DNA from: CAZVJA01 sp964626885
Lineage (GTDB): Bacteria; Planctomycetota; Planctomycetia; Planctomycetales; Planctomycetaceae
Assembly (NCBI GenBank): GCA_964626885.1
Contig: CAZVJA010000034.1
Location: 1 to 34,511 of the forward strand
Length of the DNA: 34,511 nt
Direction: 5' to 3'
The notes beneath the pieces are model-generated. The model saw only the letters and a program-made list of their open reading frames with translations, searched no databases and was not told where the DNA came from. Below, one piece after another: positions 20,533-29,233 of this stretch. Both the position numbers and the translations under genes were made by a program. Position 1 is the stretch's first letter. Each line of letters begins with the position of its first letter.

Positions 20533-20901
20533 TCATTCCGCGTTGCCTTGGCTTGCCTCGGCGTTCTTGAGAAATTCTCCGCCGCTCATGAACATCCCGT
20601 TTGCGCAGGGGTAACACCACCCAATCCGCACACGATACTCATAGGTGCGGCTGTCGCTGGCCATGCGGACGGTCACCTCGCCAGGAGAAATTGAGCCCCG
20701 ATGCAGCAAGCCGAGCCCCGTCGTGCTGATCTCGCGCGTCATGGCTGAGACGGTATTGCCGCGGGCGGTGATGACTTCCGCCGGTACAGAAAGCTCGAGA
20801 CGGTTCGCCGTCCGGTTCTCTTCCGAATGCTCTTTGGAGATTCCTTCGAGGATTTCGTGCAGATCCTTCAAAGAAGGCCGACTCCAGGGATCAGATGACA
20901 T
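20533..20901 (-). CDS. PilZ domain protein
   Basis: 122 residues from the ATG at 20901, which has AGGAAA about 9 bases upstream; the frame is open to 20994. After a short helical N-terminal part (L-K-D-L-H-E-I-L-E) comes a PilZ-type barrel. The arginine motif R-x3-R is in N-R-T-A-N-R, and the second motif, normally D/N-x-S-x-x-G, appears as E-I-S-T-T-G. The C-terminal strand F-M-S-G-G-E-F fits the family. PilZ domains bind cyclic di-GMP; the arginines are kept but the acidic substitution makes binding uncertain. No partner gene is adjacent. Confidence 0.72.
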   Translation of the reverse strand: MSSDPWSRPSLKDLHEILEGISKEHSEENRTANRLELSVPAEVITARGNTVSAMTREISTTGLGLLHRGSISPGEVTVRMASDSRTYEYRVRIGWCYPCANGMFMSGGEFLKNAEASQGNAE

Positions 20902-21209
20902 GGCCGCTTTTCCTGCTATGGACCCCAGACGCATGAATTCTCCGGGCGGCCGCAAAGGAACCCGCCGACGGTTTGACCTGCAAATATAGGTCACGTCAGG
21001 CGGTCAGCGGGCAGGCTTCCCAAGAGAACTTCACTAGGCAGGATCGTTTCGCACCGATTACAGCGGCCCAGGGAACCGATAAGGAACGTTGAAATCGTCA
21101 TCCTCGATACAAGCGTTATGGCAATCAACGTGTAAGGCAAGGAGCGTCCCCATGATCGTCGATTGACCCTCGATTCGAGGAAACGGTCGCTCGTTCTCCC
21201 CAGGCAAGA
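20902..21209. other. Intergenic region, nothing recognised
   Basis: It separates two minus-strand genes. Apart from a short 5-bp-stem hairpin (CCTCG-ATT-CGAGG at 21168-21180) with no T-run on either strand, I see no coding frame, RNA gene or clear promoter. Confidence 0.4.
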
Positions 21210-23252
21210 TCACCGGGCGATTCCGGTCATTCGGAACCTCTTCAGGAGCGCGATACCGATTACGAAGGCCACCGCGATACCGAGGACTGTCGCGAAGGAT
21301 CGTCCTCCCAGCGGTTTCTTGATTGATGACGATGAAGGCTCAGCTTCACTACTGACTGACAATTCTTCGACAGCCTCTTCCGTCGTGGATTGCGCGATGG
21401 AAGAATCATCACCGGAAACCAGCAGTCCCGGCTCTTTCGTGAGTGTGACACCTTTGAGTATGTGCCCTCGTGCCGACGATTTATCTCCATCCACAGGTAC
21501 CCACTGAGCACTCGGGATCAACGAACCGTGAGATTCTTTTTCCACAACCGGGTCACGCCGGCTGCTGGTATCCCCCGATGCAGGGCGAATCGAATTGACC
21601 GCAGTGCCTCGATTCGATTGCACTCGGGCAGTGTACGACGCAAGGCGTGCTCCTCGATTCGACGACGCCTTTGCATTTGGCGGGGTTGTCTCCGTCGTTC
21701 CCACTGCCAACGCAACTTTTGGAGCCGCACTCGGTGCCGCGCCCGGCGTGCTTACTGGAGCAGGCCGCGCATTCTTTGTGAAATTGACTTCGTTTTTTCG
21801 CACGACGTCCGGGATGAACCTCGGCCGCGGTGGAAACCGCCAATGAATCGCATTCGTATCCACAATCATTTCCCCGGTGGAAGCGACCGGCATGGGAATC
21901 GCTGGTGGAAGCTCCTGTATCTGGCGCGGGGCCTGCGGTTGGCGATCTTCAAATTCGGCCGGCTGCCAGCCTCCCTCGGGGAACAGGCCGGTCAATGACT
22001 CTGGATTTGCGCGGTGAATGGAGTGCGACGGGGTACGGCGCTGACCATTCGCCACTGCGGAACGCGGCTGCGGTGCGATCGCATGGACCAGGTCTTCTTT
22101 CAATTCATCCGCATGACGGATTGAGCCGAGAGCAGGCCCTTCTTCGAATTCGCGGGAGACAACGTTCACGGAAGTTTCGTTGCGAGGAGCGGCTTCCTTG
22201 CGGTCAATTCCTTCTCCTTCAACCATACGCTTCTGGCCCTGCAATATGCTTTCGGCGTGCGGCGTCACGACCGGGGCAGATGCCAACAAGCTCGCGGATT
22301 TCGACGAATGCTCGAAGGCGAATTGCTTCTCGCGCAAACGTTGCAGCAGATCTTCCGGCCTGTTGTCGTTTGGCGCCATCTTCAGTCCCTTCGACTGTGC
22401 CAATGCGTCTGCCGACAAGGCGAGTTCCATCGCGCGGTTCAAATGGCCATGTTGATCGGCCGCCCGGGCCTGTCGCATCAACTCCGCGACGTCCTTTCGG
22501 AGAGCCACCAATTCGGGAGATTCCGCTTTGGTTTCCGGCGTTTTCGGCCTTGGGCCTTCCTTCATATTCGCGATGGCTTGGCTACGCGCCTGAGCGAGCG
22601 CTTGCTGCGCGGCCTGTGCTTTCGCCGCGTTTGCTTTGGCGGAATTCGCCTGCGCGAGCATCGTCGCCGCAGCGCGATCACGCGAGGCTTCGGCATTCAA
22701 CTGCGCCATCTGGGTATTGAAACCGGGCGCGAACGCATTTCCGGGACGAGCACCTGACGCGGCAGCCGGCCGCTTGGCAGGTGTCGAACTCTTCGCGATC
22801 TGCTGCGGACTAATTTCTGCCAGGAAAGGGTCCTGAACGTCGCTCTCATTCGGATTGCGTTTCTTGACGAACGGAGCCGCGATGATTCCGTTCGACAGCG
22901 ACGATGCGAGCTGTGCGGGTTTTTTAATCCAGGAGCGTCCGGACTTCTCTTTCTCGTCAGAGCCGGACTTCGTCGTGGAGGCCTGCAAAATCTCGCCTCG
23001 GCTCTTTTTCGAATGGTTTTTCTTGTCGACGAGATTCAATTTCTCCGCGGTTTCCGGGTCGACTTCGTCTTCACGACGAACGATCGACTTCAGGCTCTTG
23101 GTTGCTTTCGATGCGACTCCGTCGGTTCCCCACACGCGCTCAAAGGCCCCCTTGGGTCCTTGAACACATCCCAGCGCGAGGAGGCTTCCGAACAATGCAA
23201 CAGCAAACCCGGCAACAAGTCCGCGACGAACAGGTTGATTCCGCAGGCTCAC
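21210..23252 (-). CDS. Large exported protein of unknown function, membrane-anchored at the C terminus
   Basis: About 680 residues from a GTG at 23252 with AGAGGG 8 bases upstream; the frame is open to 23300. I do not recognise the family. The N terminus is a signal-like segment (R-R-G-L-V-A-G-F, then a hydrophobic run ending L-L-A-L-G-C), so a lipid-modified cysteine is possible although the lipobox is imperfect. The middle contains a long alanine/glutamine-rich stretch, probably coiled coil, followed by a short helical repeat-like region (L-R-K-D-V-A-E-L-M-R-Q-A). Long proline-, alanine- and serine-rich disordered parts follow. The C terminus has one membrane helix (A-T-V-L-G-I-A-V-A-F) followed by basic residues. 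Such layouts suggest a cell-envelope structural or scaffold role, but this is inference only. Confidence 0.7.
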   Translation of the reverse strand: MSLRNQPVRRGLVAGFAVALFGSLLALGCVQGPKGAFERVWGTDGVASKATKSLKSIVRREDEVDPETAEKLNLVDKKNHSKKSRGEILQASTTKSGSDEKEKSGRSWIKKPAQLASSLSNGIIAAPFVKKRNPNESDVQDPFLAEISPQQIAKSSTPAKRPAAASGARPGNAFAPGFNTQMAQLNAEASRDRAAATMLAQANSAKANAAKAQAAQQALAQARSQAIANMKEGPRPKTPETKAESPELVALRKDVAELMRQARAADQHGHLNRAMELALSADALAQSKGLKMAPNDNRPEDLLQRLREKQFAFEHSSKSASLLASAPVVTPHAESILQGQKRMVEGEGIDRKEAAPRNETSVNVVSREFEEGPALGSIRHADELKEDLVHAIAPQPRSAVANGQRRTPSHSIHRANPESLTGLFPEGGWQPAEFEDRQPQAPRQIQELPPAIPMPVASTGEMIVDTNAIHWRFPPRPRFIPDVVRKNEVNFTKNARPAPVSTPGAAPSAAPKVALAVGTTETTPPNAKASSNRGARLASYTARVQSNRGTAVNSIRPASGDTSSRRDPVVEKESHGSLIPSAQWVPVDGDKSSARGHILKGVTLTKEPGLLVSGDDSSIAQSTTEEAVEELSVSSEAEPSSSSIKKPLGGRSFATVLGIAVAFVIGIALLKRFRMTGIAR

Positions 23253-23501
23253 GGCAAATCCCTCTACCATCAAACAGGAATCAGTGACGGAAATATCCAA
23301 TATCCGGTTCGGGCCGGTTGATCGGCCTGTGGTAGACTGATCGACGAATCGGAAGTTTCCGCCTCATGCGATTTCAACTGTCCTGACGGATCTGCGCATT
23401 GTGAGGGTCCGTTCGTTCGTGGAGCGACGGTTATTCCCGTCTGCGAAAGTACGCAGACTTTAACGGCAACGCTTGCGGCCCAACAGCTTCGTTGACGTAA
23501 G

Positions 23502-24437
23502 TCACTTTCGGGAATGGGACTTACGCTTAGCCGTCGCCGTTTTGAGAGACCCATCTGGCGCGGCGGGCCCCTTCTGACCTTTATTGGAGATCAGGCTTCG
23601 CAGTTGTTCAAGGTTGATGGAATCGAGCTCGCGCCCATCTTCCTCTCCCTTCGGCGTCTCCATGTACATAGGGAGCTGCGCGAACCGCGCATCGTTGAGG
23701 ATGTGACGAAACGGTTCTACCCCCAGGCATCCTCGGCCGATATGCTCGTGCCGATCGACGCGGCTGCCGAGTTCCTTTTTGCTGTCATTCAGATGAAATG
23801 CGCGAATCCGGCCGATGCCAATCGTCCGGTCGAACTCGTCAAACGTCGCCTGATACTCTTCGGGGGATTGAATCGCATACCCGGCCGCGAAGATATGGCA
23901 GCTGTCAACACAGACCCCAATCCGATCATTCGCTCCGACATTCTCAATCAGGTATTGCAGATGCTCGAACCGGTGGCCGAGATTGCTTCCCTGGCCGGCG
24001 GTCGTCTCCAACCAGATTTCGACTTCGGCTCCCTTCGTTCTTTCGATGGAACGACCGAGCGCCTGCACGATGCGGTCAAGCCCTTCCTGCTCGCTCGACG
24101 TCACAAAGCTCCCGGGGTGCATCACCACCCCCTTCAACCCCAGGGCCTCGGCTCTCTCCAGCTCGATCACGAATGCATCGAGCGACTTCTTCCAAAGTGC
24201 GTCGTCCGGACTCGCGAGATTAATCAGGTAGCTGTCGTGCGAACATGGGGACTGTAAGCCGGCTTCCGTCAACGTATCGCGAAACCTTTCGATCTCATCC
24301 TCGGTGAGCGGTTTTGCGTTCCATTGGTTGTTGTTCTTCGTGAATATCTGTACCGTCTCCATGCCAAGTCGCGCGGCAGCCTCTACGGCTTTGTAATAGC
24401 CGCCGGCTATCGACATATGGGCTCCGAGCAGAGGCAT
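23502..24437 (-). CDS. nfo: Endonuclease IV (AP endonuclease)
   Basis: Zinc-dependent repair enzyme that cuts DNA 5' of abasic sites. 311 residues, about 25 more than the E. coli enzyme because of a basic lysine-rich tail. The TIM-barrel metal-ligand motifs are all present in order: G-A-H-M-S at the start, H-D-S-Y near residue 67, V-M-H-P-G-S, L-E-T-T-A-G-Q-G, C-V-D-S-C-H, H-L-N-D-S-K and D-R-H-E-H-I-G-R-G. It is transcribed on the minus strand, 201 bases before the start side of the large exported-protein gene. Confidence 0.95.
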   Translation of the reverse strand: MPLLGAHMSIAGGYYKAVEAAARLGMETVQIFTKNNNQWNAKPLTEDEIERFRDTLTEAGLQSPCSHDSYLINLASPDDALWKKSLDAFVIELERAEALGLKGVVMHPGSFVTSSEQEGLDRIVQALGRSIERTKGAEVEIWLETTAGQGSNLGHRFEHLQYLIENVGANDRIGVCVDSCHIFAAGYAIQSPEEYQATFDEFDRTIGIGRIRAFHLNDSKKELGSRVDRHEHIGRGCLGVEPFRHILNDARFAQLPMYMETPKGEEDGRELDSINLEQLRSLISNKGQKGPAAPDGSLKTATAKRKSHSRK

Positions 24438-25032
24438 GGATTGTCATTCTCCGAAGGTCGGTTTCGCGGGGTAAAAAACTGTGCGACCACACCATAGTGG
24501 CGTCTTGCAGGTTGGGTCAACCCTTGCCGAAACTCTCACAACAACTCTACTAATTCAGTCCTCACCACCAGCAGAGCAGGTGACTTGAAGAGGGCCACTA
24601 AAAGGAGCCGTTGGGTTACCGGTTACTTCGCCTTTTTTCACTTTTCGGTGGCTAAGACGACGGCGTTTTCCAGGAGTTATTGGATTTTCGAACCCCTGGC
24701 CTTCAAGGGCCGATGTCGATACTTGTTTTCGGAGGCTCTGCTCGCGGCGGGTACCAAGCATGTCGGCAAAGAGAGTGCCGGTCAGCACGGTGGTCAAACT
24801 GGCAAAGGTCGGTGCGGTCCTCGTGACGGAAAGCCCCTGCAACAGACTGGCAAAATCGGGTGCAAGTTCCATCGTAAGCCTTCTTGCTCAATGTCTGAGA
24901 GTGATGTCCCAAGCATTGTTGCGGAGGCTCACGCTATTGACGTAGACTAGTATTTAGCACTCTGAACAAAGTGTAAAAAGTCGAAGCTACAGGCGACCCA
25001 CAAAATCGCGTTCTGACGGCACGATGAACTGA
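24438..25032. other. Long intergenic region holding a transposase remnant
   Basis: Nearly 600 bases between nfo and the microcompartment gene. The only coding-like stretch is the probable transposase fragment at 24555-24872 on the minus strand. I found no inverted terminal repeats or target duplications flanking it. A TTGACG at 24937-24942 could be a -35 box for the next gene, but no good -10 box follows. Confidence 0.4.
24555..24872 (-). pseudogene. Probable N-terminal remnant of a transposase
   Basis: A 105-residue frame whose first 35 residues (P-D-F-A-S-L-L-Q-G-L-S-V-T, then A-P-T-F-A-S-L-T-T-V-L-T-G) resemble the beginning of DDE transposases common in planctomycetes, which normally continue for 350-450 residues. 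After that point the similarity is lost and the frame ends in a basic, low-complexity stretch with no catalytic residues. It may instead be a small orphan gene. The call rests on a remembered family pattern and would need a protein search to confirm. Confidence 0.4.
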
Positions 25033-25650
25033 ATGTCGACGACCGAAGCTTACAGTCTGGTGTTGATCGAGGTGGCGAACCTCTCCCCCGCCTTTCTGGT
25101 GGCCGATGCGTGTGCCAAATCGTCATCGGTCCACCTGTTGGGGATCGAGAGCACCGACGGCGCGGAGCAGTGCATCAAGCTGGTCGGTCCGATGGGCGCG
25201 GTCGCCCATGCGGCTGAGGAAGCCGCCGCGTTGGCCCGAAGGATGGGAAGCCAGGCGATGGTGTCGGTGTTGCCGGCTCCGTTGGAGGCGACCCGGCTGC
25301 TGGCCGATGCTCCCCCCGTTTACAGCCCCCTGTTGGGACTTTACGATTACCGTATACCGAGAACCGAATCCATGAGTACACAAGAAGCGTTGGGACTGCT
25401 GGAAACACAAGGGCTCGTTGCGGCGTTGCACGCGACCGACGACATGCTTAAAAGCTCGAACGTGACGCTGGTGGGGAAAGAAAAGATCGGCGCCGCCTAC
25501 GTCACGATTATGGTGCGCGGGGACGTGGCGGCCGTGCAGACCGCCATCGCCACCGGCAAGCAGACGGTGGAACGCCTAGGGGGAAAGTTGATTCTCGCGG
25601 ACGTCATTGCCCGCCCACACCCCGAGTTGGCTGCCCTGCTGCCGAAGTAA
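25033..25650 (+). CDS. Bacterial microcompartment shell protein with two BMC domains (BMC-T type)
   Basis: 205 residues with two BMC domains in tandem, residues about 6-104 and 116-205. The second is canonical (E-A-L-G-L-L-E-T-Q-G-L-V-A-A-L-H-A-T-D, then I-G-A-A-Y-V-T-I-M-V-R-G-D-V-A-A-V). The first is divergent (Y-S-L-V-L-I-E-V-A, then G-A-V-A-H-A-A-E-E-A). Such proteins form pseudohexameric trimers that tile the shell and may gate substrates. Cysteines lie only in the first domain, so the iron-sulfur site seen in the second domain of PduT is not expected. There is no ribosome site. The ATG directly follows a two-codon frame ATG-AAC-TGA (25024-25032), and the in-frame stop there fixes the start. 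No BMC hexamer, pentamer or cargo enzyme gene is nearby. Confidence 0.9.
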   Translation: MSTTEAYSLVLIEVANLSPAFLVADACAKSSSVHLLGIESTDGAEQCIKLVGPMGAVAHAAEEAAALARRMGSQAMVSVLPAPLEATRLLADAPPVYSPLLGLYDYRIPRTESMSTQEALGLLETQGLVAALHATDDMLKSSNVTLVGKEKIGAAYVTIMVRGDVAAVQTAIATGKQTVERLGGKLILADVIARPHPELAALLPK

Positions 25651-25686
25651 GAAGCCGCGCCCGGCGCGGATCGAAGGTGACGGGAC

Positions 25687-28029
25687 GTGAACCGATCGAA
25701 GAGGCACGGGCAGCGGAACGTCACCCCAGCAACGGGTTCTACGGATGAGGTAGTGCTTCTCGGCGCGCGCCGCGAGCGACTCTGGTTAACTATCGCACTG
25801 GCTTGGCTGCTCGGGTTTCTACTCTTCTTCTACAGCTTCGAGTTGCCCAATAACCGGCCAACGACTCGGTTCGATATCTGGATGATCCTGCCGACGCTCT
25901 TGCCGCCGTCGGCTCCCTCTGATCCTGGCGCTCCCTACGGCTGGCAGAACCTGCCGCAGCGGTTCGACCTGATGTTCGTGGCGGGGATCATCCTTGCCGG
26001 CGCGTGGGGTGCGGGACACCTGCTGTTGCGGGTGATCAACGTACCGCTGGAGAAGCGATGCGCTGAACGAACGGCATTCGCGTTCGGGCTCGGTTTATCG
26101 GCACTGTCGTTAATCACGCTGGGCTGCGGATTGGGGGGACTGCTCTGCCGTTGGATTCTCGGTGGGATCATCGTGGCGGCGGTAATCGCGGAAGCTGTGC
26201 TGCGATGGCACGGGGGTTCGAGATCCAACTTTTCTGCTGAAGCTTCTGCTAAGCCGGCGAGCGGCAAGACATGCATAGCAGCGACGACGGAGCGTTCTTC
26301 GTTGCGCTGGATTTGTCTCGCGGCGGTTAGCCCGTTCGTGCTGGTGATGTTTCTCGGGGCAATGTTGCCTCCGACCGATTTCGACGTCCGAGCGTATCAT
26401 CTCGAAGGACCAAAAGAATTCTTCCAAGCAGGGAGGATTTCGTTTCTGCCGCACAACGCCTACACGAGCTTTCCGTTTCTTACCGAAATGTTGAGCCTGC
26501 TGGCGATGGTCCTGCGCGACGACTGGTATCGCGGCGCACTGGCGGGGCAACTTGTGCTCGCCTGCTTCGCGCCACTGACGGGTGTTGCGTTGTATGCAGC
26601 GGGACGGCGCTGGTTTTCTCCGGCAGCCGGTTGGCTAGCGGTGCTCGTCCATCTGACGACGCCCTGGATCTACCGCATTTCGATCATCGCCTATGCCGAA
26701 GGAGGACTGGCTTTTTATCTGCTCGCATCTTTGCTGGCGGTGGCGATCGGCATCGAACGAATGAAGGAACTACCGCGCGATTCCCATCGTCTGTTCTTCC
26801 TTACCGGTTTGCTGGCGGGGAACGCGATGGCTTGTAAGTACACCGGACTGGTACAGGTTGTCGTGCCGATGGGCCTCGCGGTGTGCGTGGCGGCCATTTT
26901 CGTTCCAGGCACGGACGAGCACCGATCGCGCCGGTTCATAATGAGCACGGCAGCGTTCGGCCTGGGGGTCGCGCTGACGATCGGTCCGTGGCTGGTAAAG
27001 AACCTTGTCGAGACGGGTAACCCGGTCTATCCGCTGGCGTATTCAATCTTCGGCGGCGCGGATTGGGATGACGCACTCAATGTCCGATTCAAGCATGCCC
27101 ATGGCCCGAAGAACTACAGCCCCGCTGATTTGTGGTATCAGTTCATCGATGTCATGGCACGCAACGATTGGCTGAGTCCGTTGTTGTACGGTCTTGCTCC
27201 TCTGTCGTTGCTGGTCGCCGCACGACGCAAAACAGTCGGCTGCTTCTGGATGTACGTTGCTTACCTCTTCCTCGCCTTTTGGCTATTGACGCATCGCCTC
27301 GATCGCTTTTGGGTGCCGATGCTCCCGGTGGTGTCGCTGCTCGCGGGAATTGGCGCGGGCTGGTCGCGCGTCCCCGGGTGGCGGTGGGGAGCCGGGCTGA
27401 TGATAGGTTTGGCGGTCTGGTTCAACCTTGGTTTTGTGACGACAGGGTTGTGCGGCAACAACATCTATCTCAGCGATCTTGAAGTGGCTCGAAACAACTC
27501 CGATCCGGCAGGGATCGGCTTCTTGAACCGCACGCTCCCCCCCGGTTCGAAAGTACTATGCATCGGTGAGGGAGAAGTTTTTTCGGCGCGGTTTCCGCTC
27601 GTCTACAACACCGTGTTTGACAAGCCAGTTTTGCAGGAGTGGTGCGCGGCCGATGCTTCCGATGTGCCTGACGAAGAGCCGCCGTTTCGCGAGACAGCCG
27701 AGATTCGTGCCCAGCTCGCCAAGGAAGGGATCACGCATGTTTACGTGAATTGGCAATGGATTTTGACATATCGCCATGAGGGGAACTACGGCTACAGCGA
27801 TTTCATCAACCCGGGGAGGTTAGTCGAATTACAGAAACGAGGAGTGCTCGGCCCGGCAATGCAGCCATCGAACGCCGACCCGCGCGATTGGGGAATTTTC
27901 TATATGGAATTCAAGAACGCCTCCCCCGAAGATCGTACGATCGTCGAGAAATGGGGACCGGAACTGCGGACTAACGTGCGTGGTACGGACGCCTTGATTC
28001 TACGGCAGATTTTTCCCGTCATTCCCTAG
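25687..28029 (+). CDS. Polytopic membrane protein, GT-C-type glycosyltransferase-like
   Basis: 780 residues starting at a GTG with AAGGTG about 8 bases upstream, 36 bases after the BMC gene. The first two thirds contain roughly ten to twelve hydrophobic helices. A long extracytoplasmic loop after an early helix holds an acidic motif, D231 and D233 in P-P-T-D-F-D-V-R-A-Y-H, in the position of the catalytic Asp of ArnT/PMT-like lipid-linked-sugar transferases. The last 200 residues are soluble and contain K-V-L-C-I-G-E-G-E and H-V-Y-V-N-W blocks typical of this class of large planctomycete membrane proteins. The likely role is transfer of a sugar from a polyprenyl phosphate outside the cytoplasmic membrane. 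Substrate unknown, and the family call is moderate. Confidence 0.65.
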   Translation: MNRSKRHGQRNVTPATGSTDEVVLLGARRERLWLTIALAWLLGFLLFFYSFELPNNRPTTRFDIWMILPTLLPPSAPSDPGAPYGWQNLPQRFDLMFVAGIILAGAWGAGHLLLRVINVPLEKRCAERTAFAFGLGLSALSLITLGCGLGGLLCRWILGGIIVAAVIAEAVLRWHGGSRSNFSAEASAKPASGKTCIAATTERSSLRWICLAAVSPFVLVMFLGAMLPPTDFDVRAYHLEGPKEFFQAGRISFLPHNAYTSFPFLTEMLSLLAMVLRDDWYRGALAGQLVLACFAPLTGVALYAAGRRWFSPAAGWLAVLVHLTTPWIYRISIIAYAEGGLAFYLLASLLAVAIGIERMKELPRDSHRLFFLTGLLAGNAMACKYTGLVQVVVPMGLAVCVAAIFVPGTDEHRSRRFIMSTAAFGLGVALTIGPWLVKNLVETGNPVYPLAYSIFGGADWDDALNVRFKHAHGPKNYSPADLWYQFIDVMARNDWLSPLLYGLAPLSLLVAARRKTVGCFWMYVAYLFLAFWLLTHRLDRFWVPMLPVVSLLAGIGAGWSRVPGWRWGAGLMIGLAVWFNLGFVTTGLCGNNIYLSDLEVARNNSDPAGIGFLNRTLPPGSKVLCIGEGEVFSARFPLVYNTVFDKPVLQEWCAADASDVPDEEPPFRETAEIRAQLAKEGITHVYVNWQWILTYRHEGNYGYSDFINPGRLVELQKRGVLGPAMQPSNADPRDWGIFYMEFKNASPEDRTIVEKWGPELRTNVRGTDALILRQIFPVIP

Positions 28030-28221
28030 CAAAGGGCTGGTTTTCGGAGTGGCTTTCCCGCGGGAAGAATAATCGTTAAAAGATTTGGCTGGCCTGCCGA
28101 TCGCATCCCCCGGCCGTATCCTGCCCCGGTCTGGCAAAAGACTTGTGATAGATCAACCAGCCTGATTCGAAGATGCGATGATTTTCGACAGGCAACGTAA
28201 ACGCAAATTCCAACCGAGACC

Positions 28222-29208
28222 ATGAAGAAACCCCGCCACTGGCTGCAGCTCAGCATCACCGCTGTTGTGTTCCTGGCGGCGATTTGGCTGCTCTATTATG
28301 AGCTGCGCAAATACAACTGGCCCGTCGTTTGGAGAAGCGTCCAGGAGCTTCCGCACAGTCAGATCCTGATGGCACTGGGGCTGACGCTGCTGAATTTTTT
28401 GATTCTGATCGGCTACGAATTTCAAGCCGTGCGGGCGATCGGCCATCCGTTGGCGATTCGTCGGATCGCGCTCGGCTCGTTCATTGGCACCGCCGTCAGT
28501 CTGAACGTCGGTGCCCTGCTGGGAGGTACGCCGGTCCGCATTCGCCTCTATACATCTTGGGGGTTGACGGCGGTCGAGATTGCCAAGTTGATGGCGATGC
28601 TCGCGGTCACCTTCTGGGTGGGAGCGCTGGCACTCGCGGGAGTGGTCTTCGTCTATGATCCGATTCCCGTGCCGCCGGATTTGCAACTTCCGTTTGAGAA
28701 CGTGAGACCACTCGGCTACGTGTTGTTGGTCGTGGTGTTTTGCTACGTTTCGCTCAGCCTGATTCGACGTGAGCCGATTCTCATCGGGAAACATCGCTTC
28801 ACGCTCCCGAGCCTCAAGTTGACGCTCAGCCAGATTGTGATTGCTTCTCTCGACCAGATCGTCGCGGCAGGGGTGATGTACGCGCTCATCCCAAAACCGG
28901 CTCCCATTCCTTTCACGGAATTCCTCGGAGTCTATCTGTTGGCGGTCACGGCCGTGCTGATTACTCACGTCCCGGGCGGAGTCGGCGTGCTCGAACTCAT
29001 CATGCTCACGCTGGTGAAGTCGGACGACCGAGAAGGAATGGCGGCGGCACTCATCGTGTTTCGCGTGATTTATTACATGCTCCCATTGCTGATCGCGGTC
29101 TTTATGCTCGGCTTCAATGAGCTGTGGCGGATCGGCCAGGTGGGACGCGACGAAGAGGAACAAATTCGCAAGGCCAAGCGGACCGCGGGGAGCGATACAA
29201 TCGTTTGA
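28222..29208 (+). CDS. YbhN/UPF0104 family integral membrane protein (lysylphosphatidylglycerol synthase-like membrane domain)
   Basis: 328 residues with about eight membrane helices. Conserved landmarks of the family are Y-E-F-Q-A-V-R-A-I-G near residue 70, G-A-L-L-G-G-T-P-V-R-I-R-L-Y near 100, and T-H-V-P-G-G-V-G-V-L-E-L at about 248-259. This is the flippase-like membrane half found in MprF, without the lysyl-transfer domain. Members are thought to move or modify lipids, but this is not proven for stand-alone versions. It follows the GT-C-like gene by 192 bases on the same strand and might work with it on an envelope glycolipid. It converges on the peptidase gene with a 10-base gap. Confidence 0.83.
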   Translation: MKKPRHWLQLSITAVVFLAAIWLLYYELRKYNWPVVWRSVQELPHSQILMALGLTLLNFLILIGYEFQAVRAIGHPLAIRRIALGSFIGTAVSLNVGALLGGTPVRIRLYTSWGLTAVEIAKLMAMLAVTFWVGALALAGVVFVYDPIPVPPDLQLPFENVRPLGYVLLVVVFCYVSLSLIRREPILIGKHRFTLPSLKLTLSQIVIASLDQIVAAGVMYALIPKPAPIPFTEFLGVYLLAVTAVLITHVPGGVGVLELIMLTLVKSDDREGMAAALIVFRVIYYMLPLLIAVFMLGFNELWRIGQVGRDEEEQIRKAKRTAGSDTIV

Positions 29209-29211
29209 AAG

Positions 29212-29233
29212 ACTCCCCCTACTCGTGGGGAGT
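29212..29233. terminator. Possible bidirectional hairpin between convergent genes
   Basis: A perfect 7-bp stem (ACTCCCC with GGGGAGT) and an 8-base loop sit exactly where the YbhN gene and the convergent peptidase gene meet, including the peptidase stop codon. There is no long U-tract on either side, only CTTTC on the minus strand, so termination activity is uncertain. Confidence 0.3.

Noticed and set aside
28055..28066. 12-bp perfect palindrome TTCCCGCGGGAA after the GT-C-like gene
   Set aside because: It has no loop and no T-run, so it is not a convincing terminator, and one copy is not enough for an operator call.
28153..29163. 336-residue minus-strand frame opposite the YbhN gene
   Set aside because: The composition (many H, R, Q, E) is typical of antisense frames, and the plus strand encodes a recognised membrane family.
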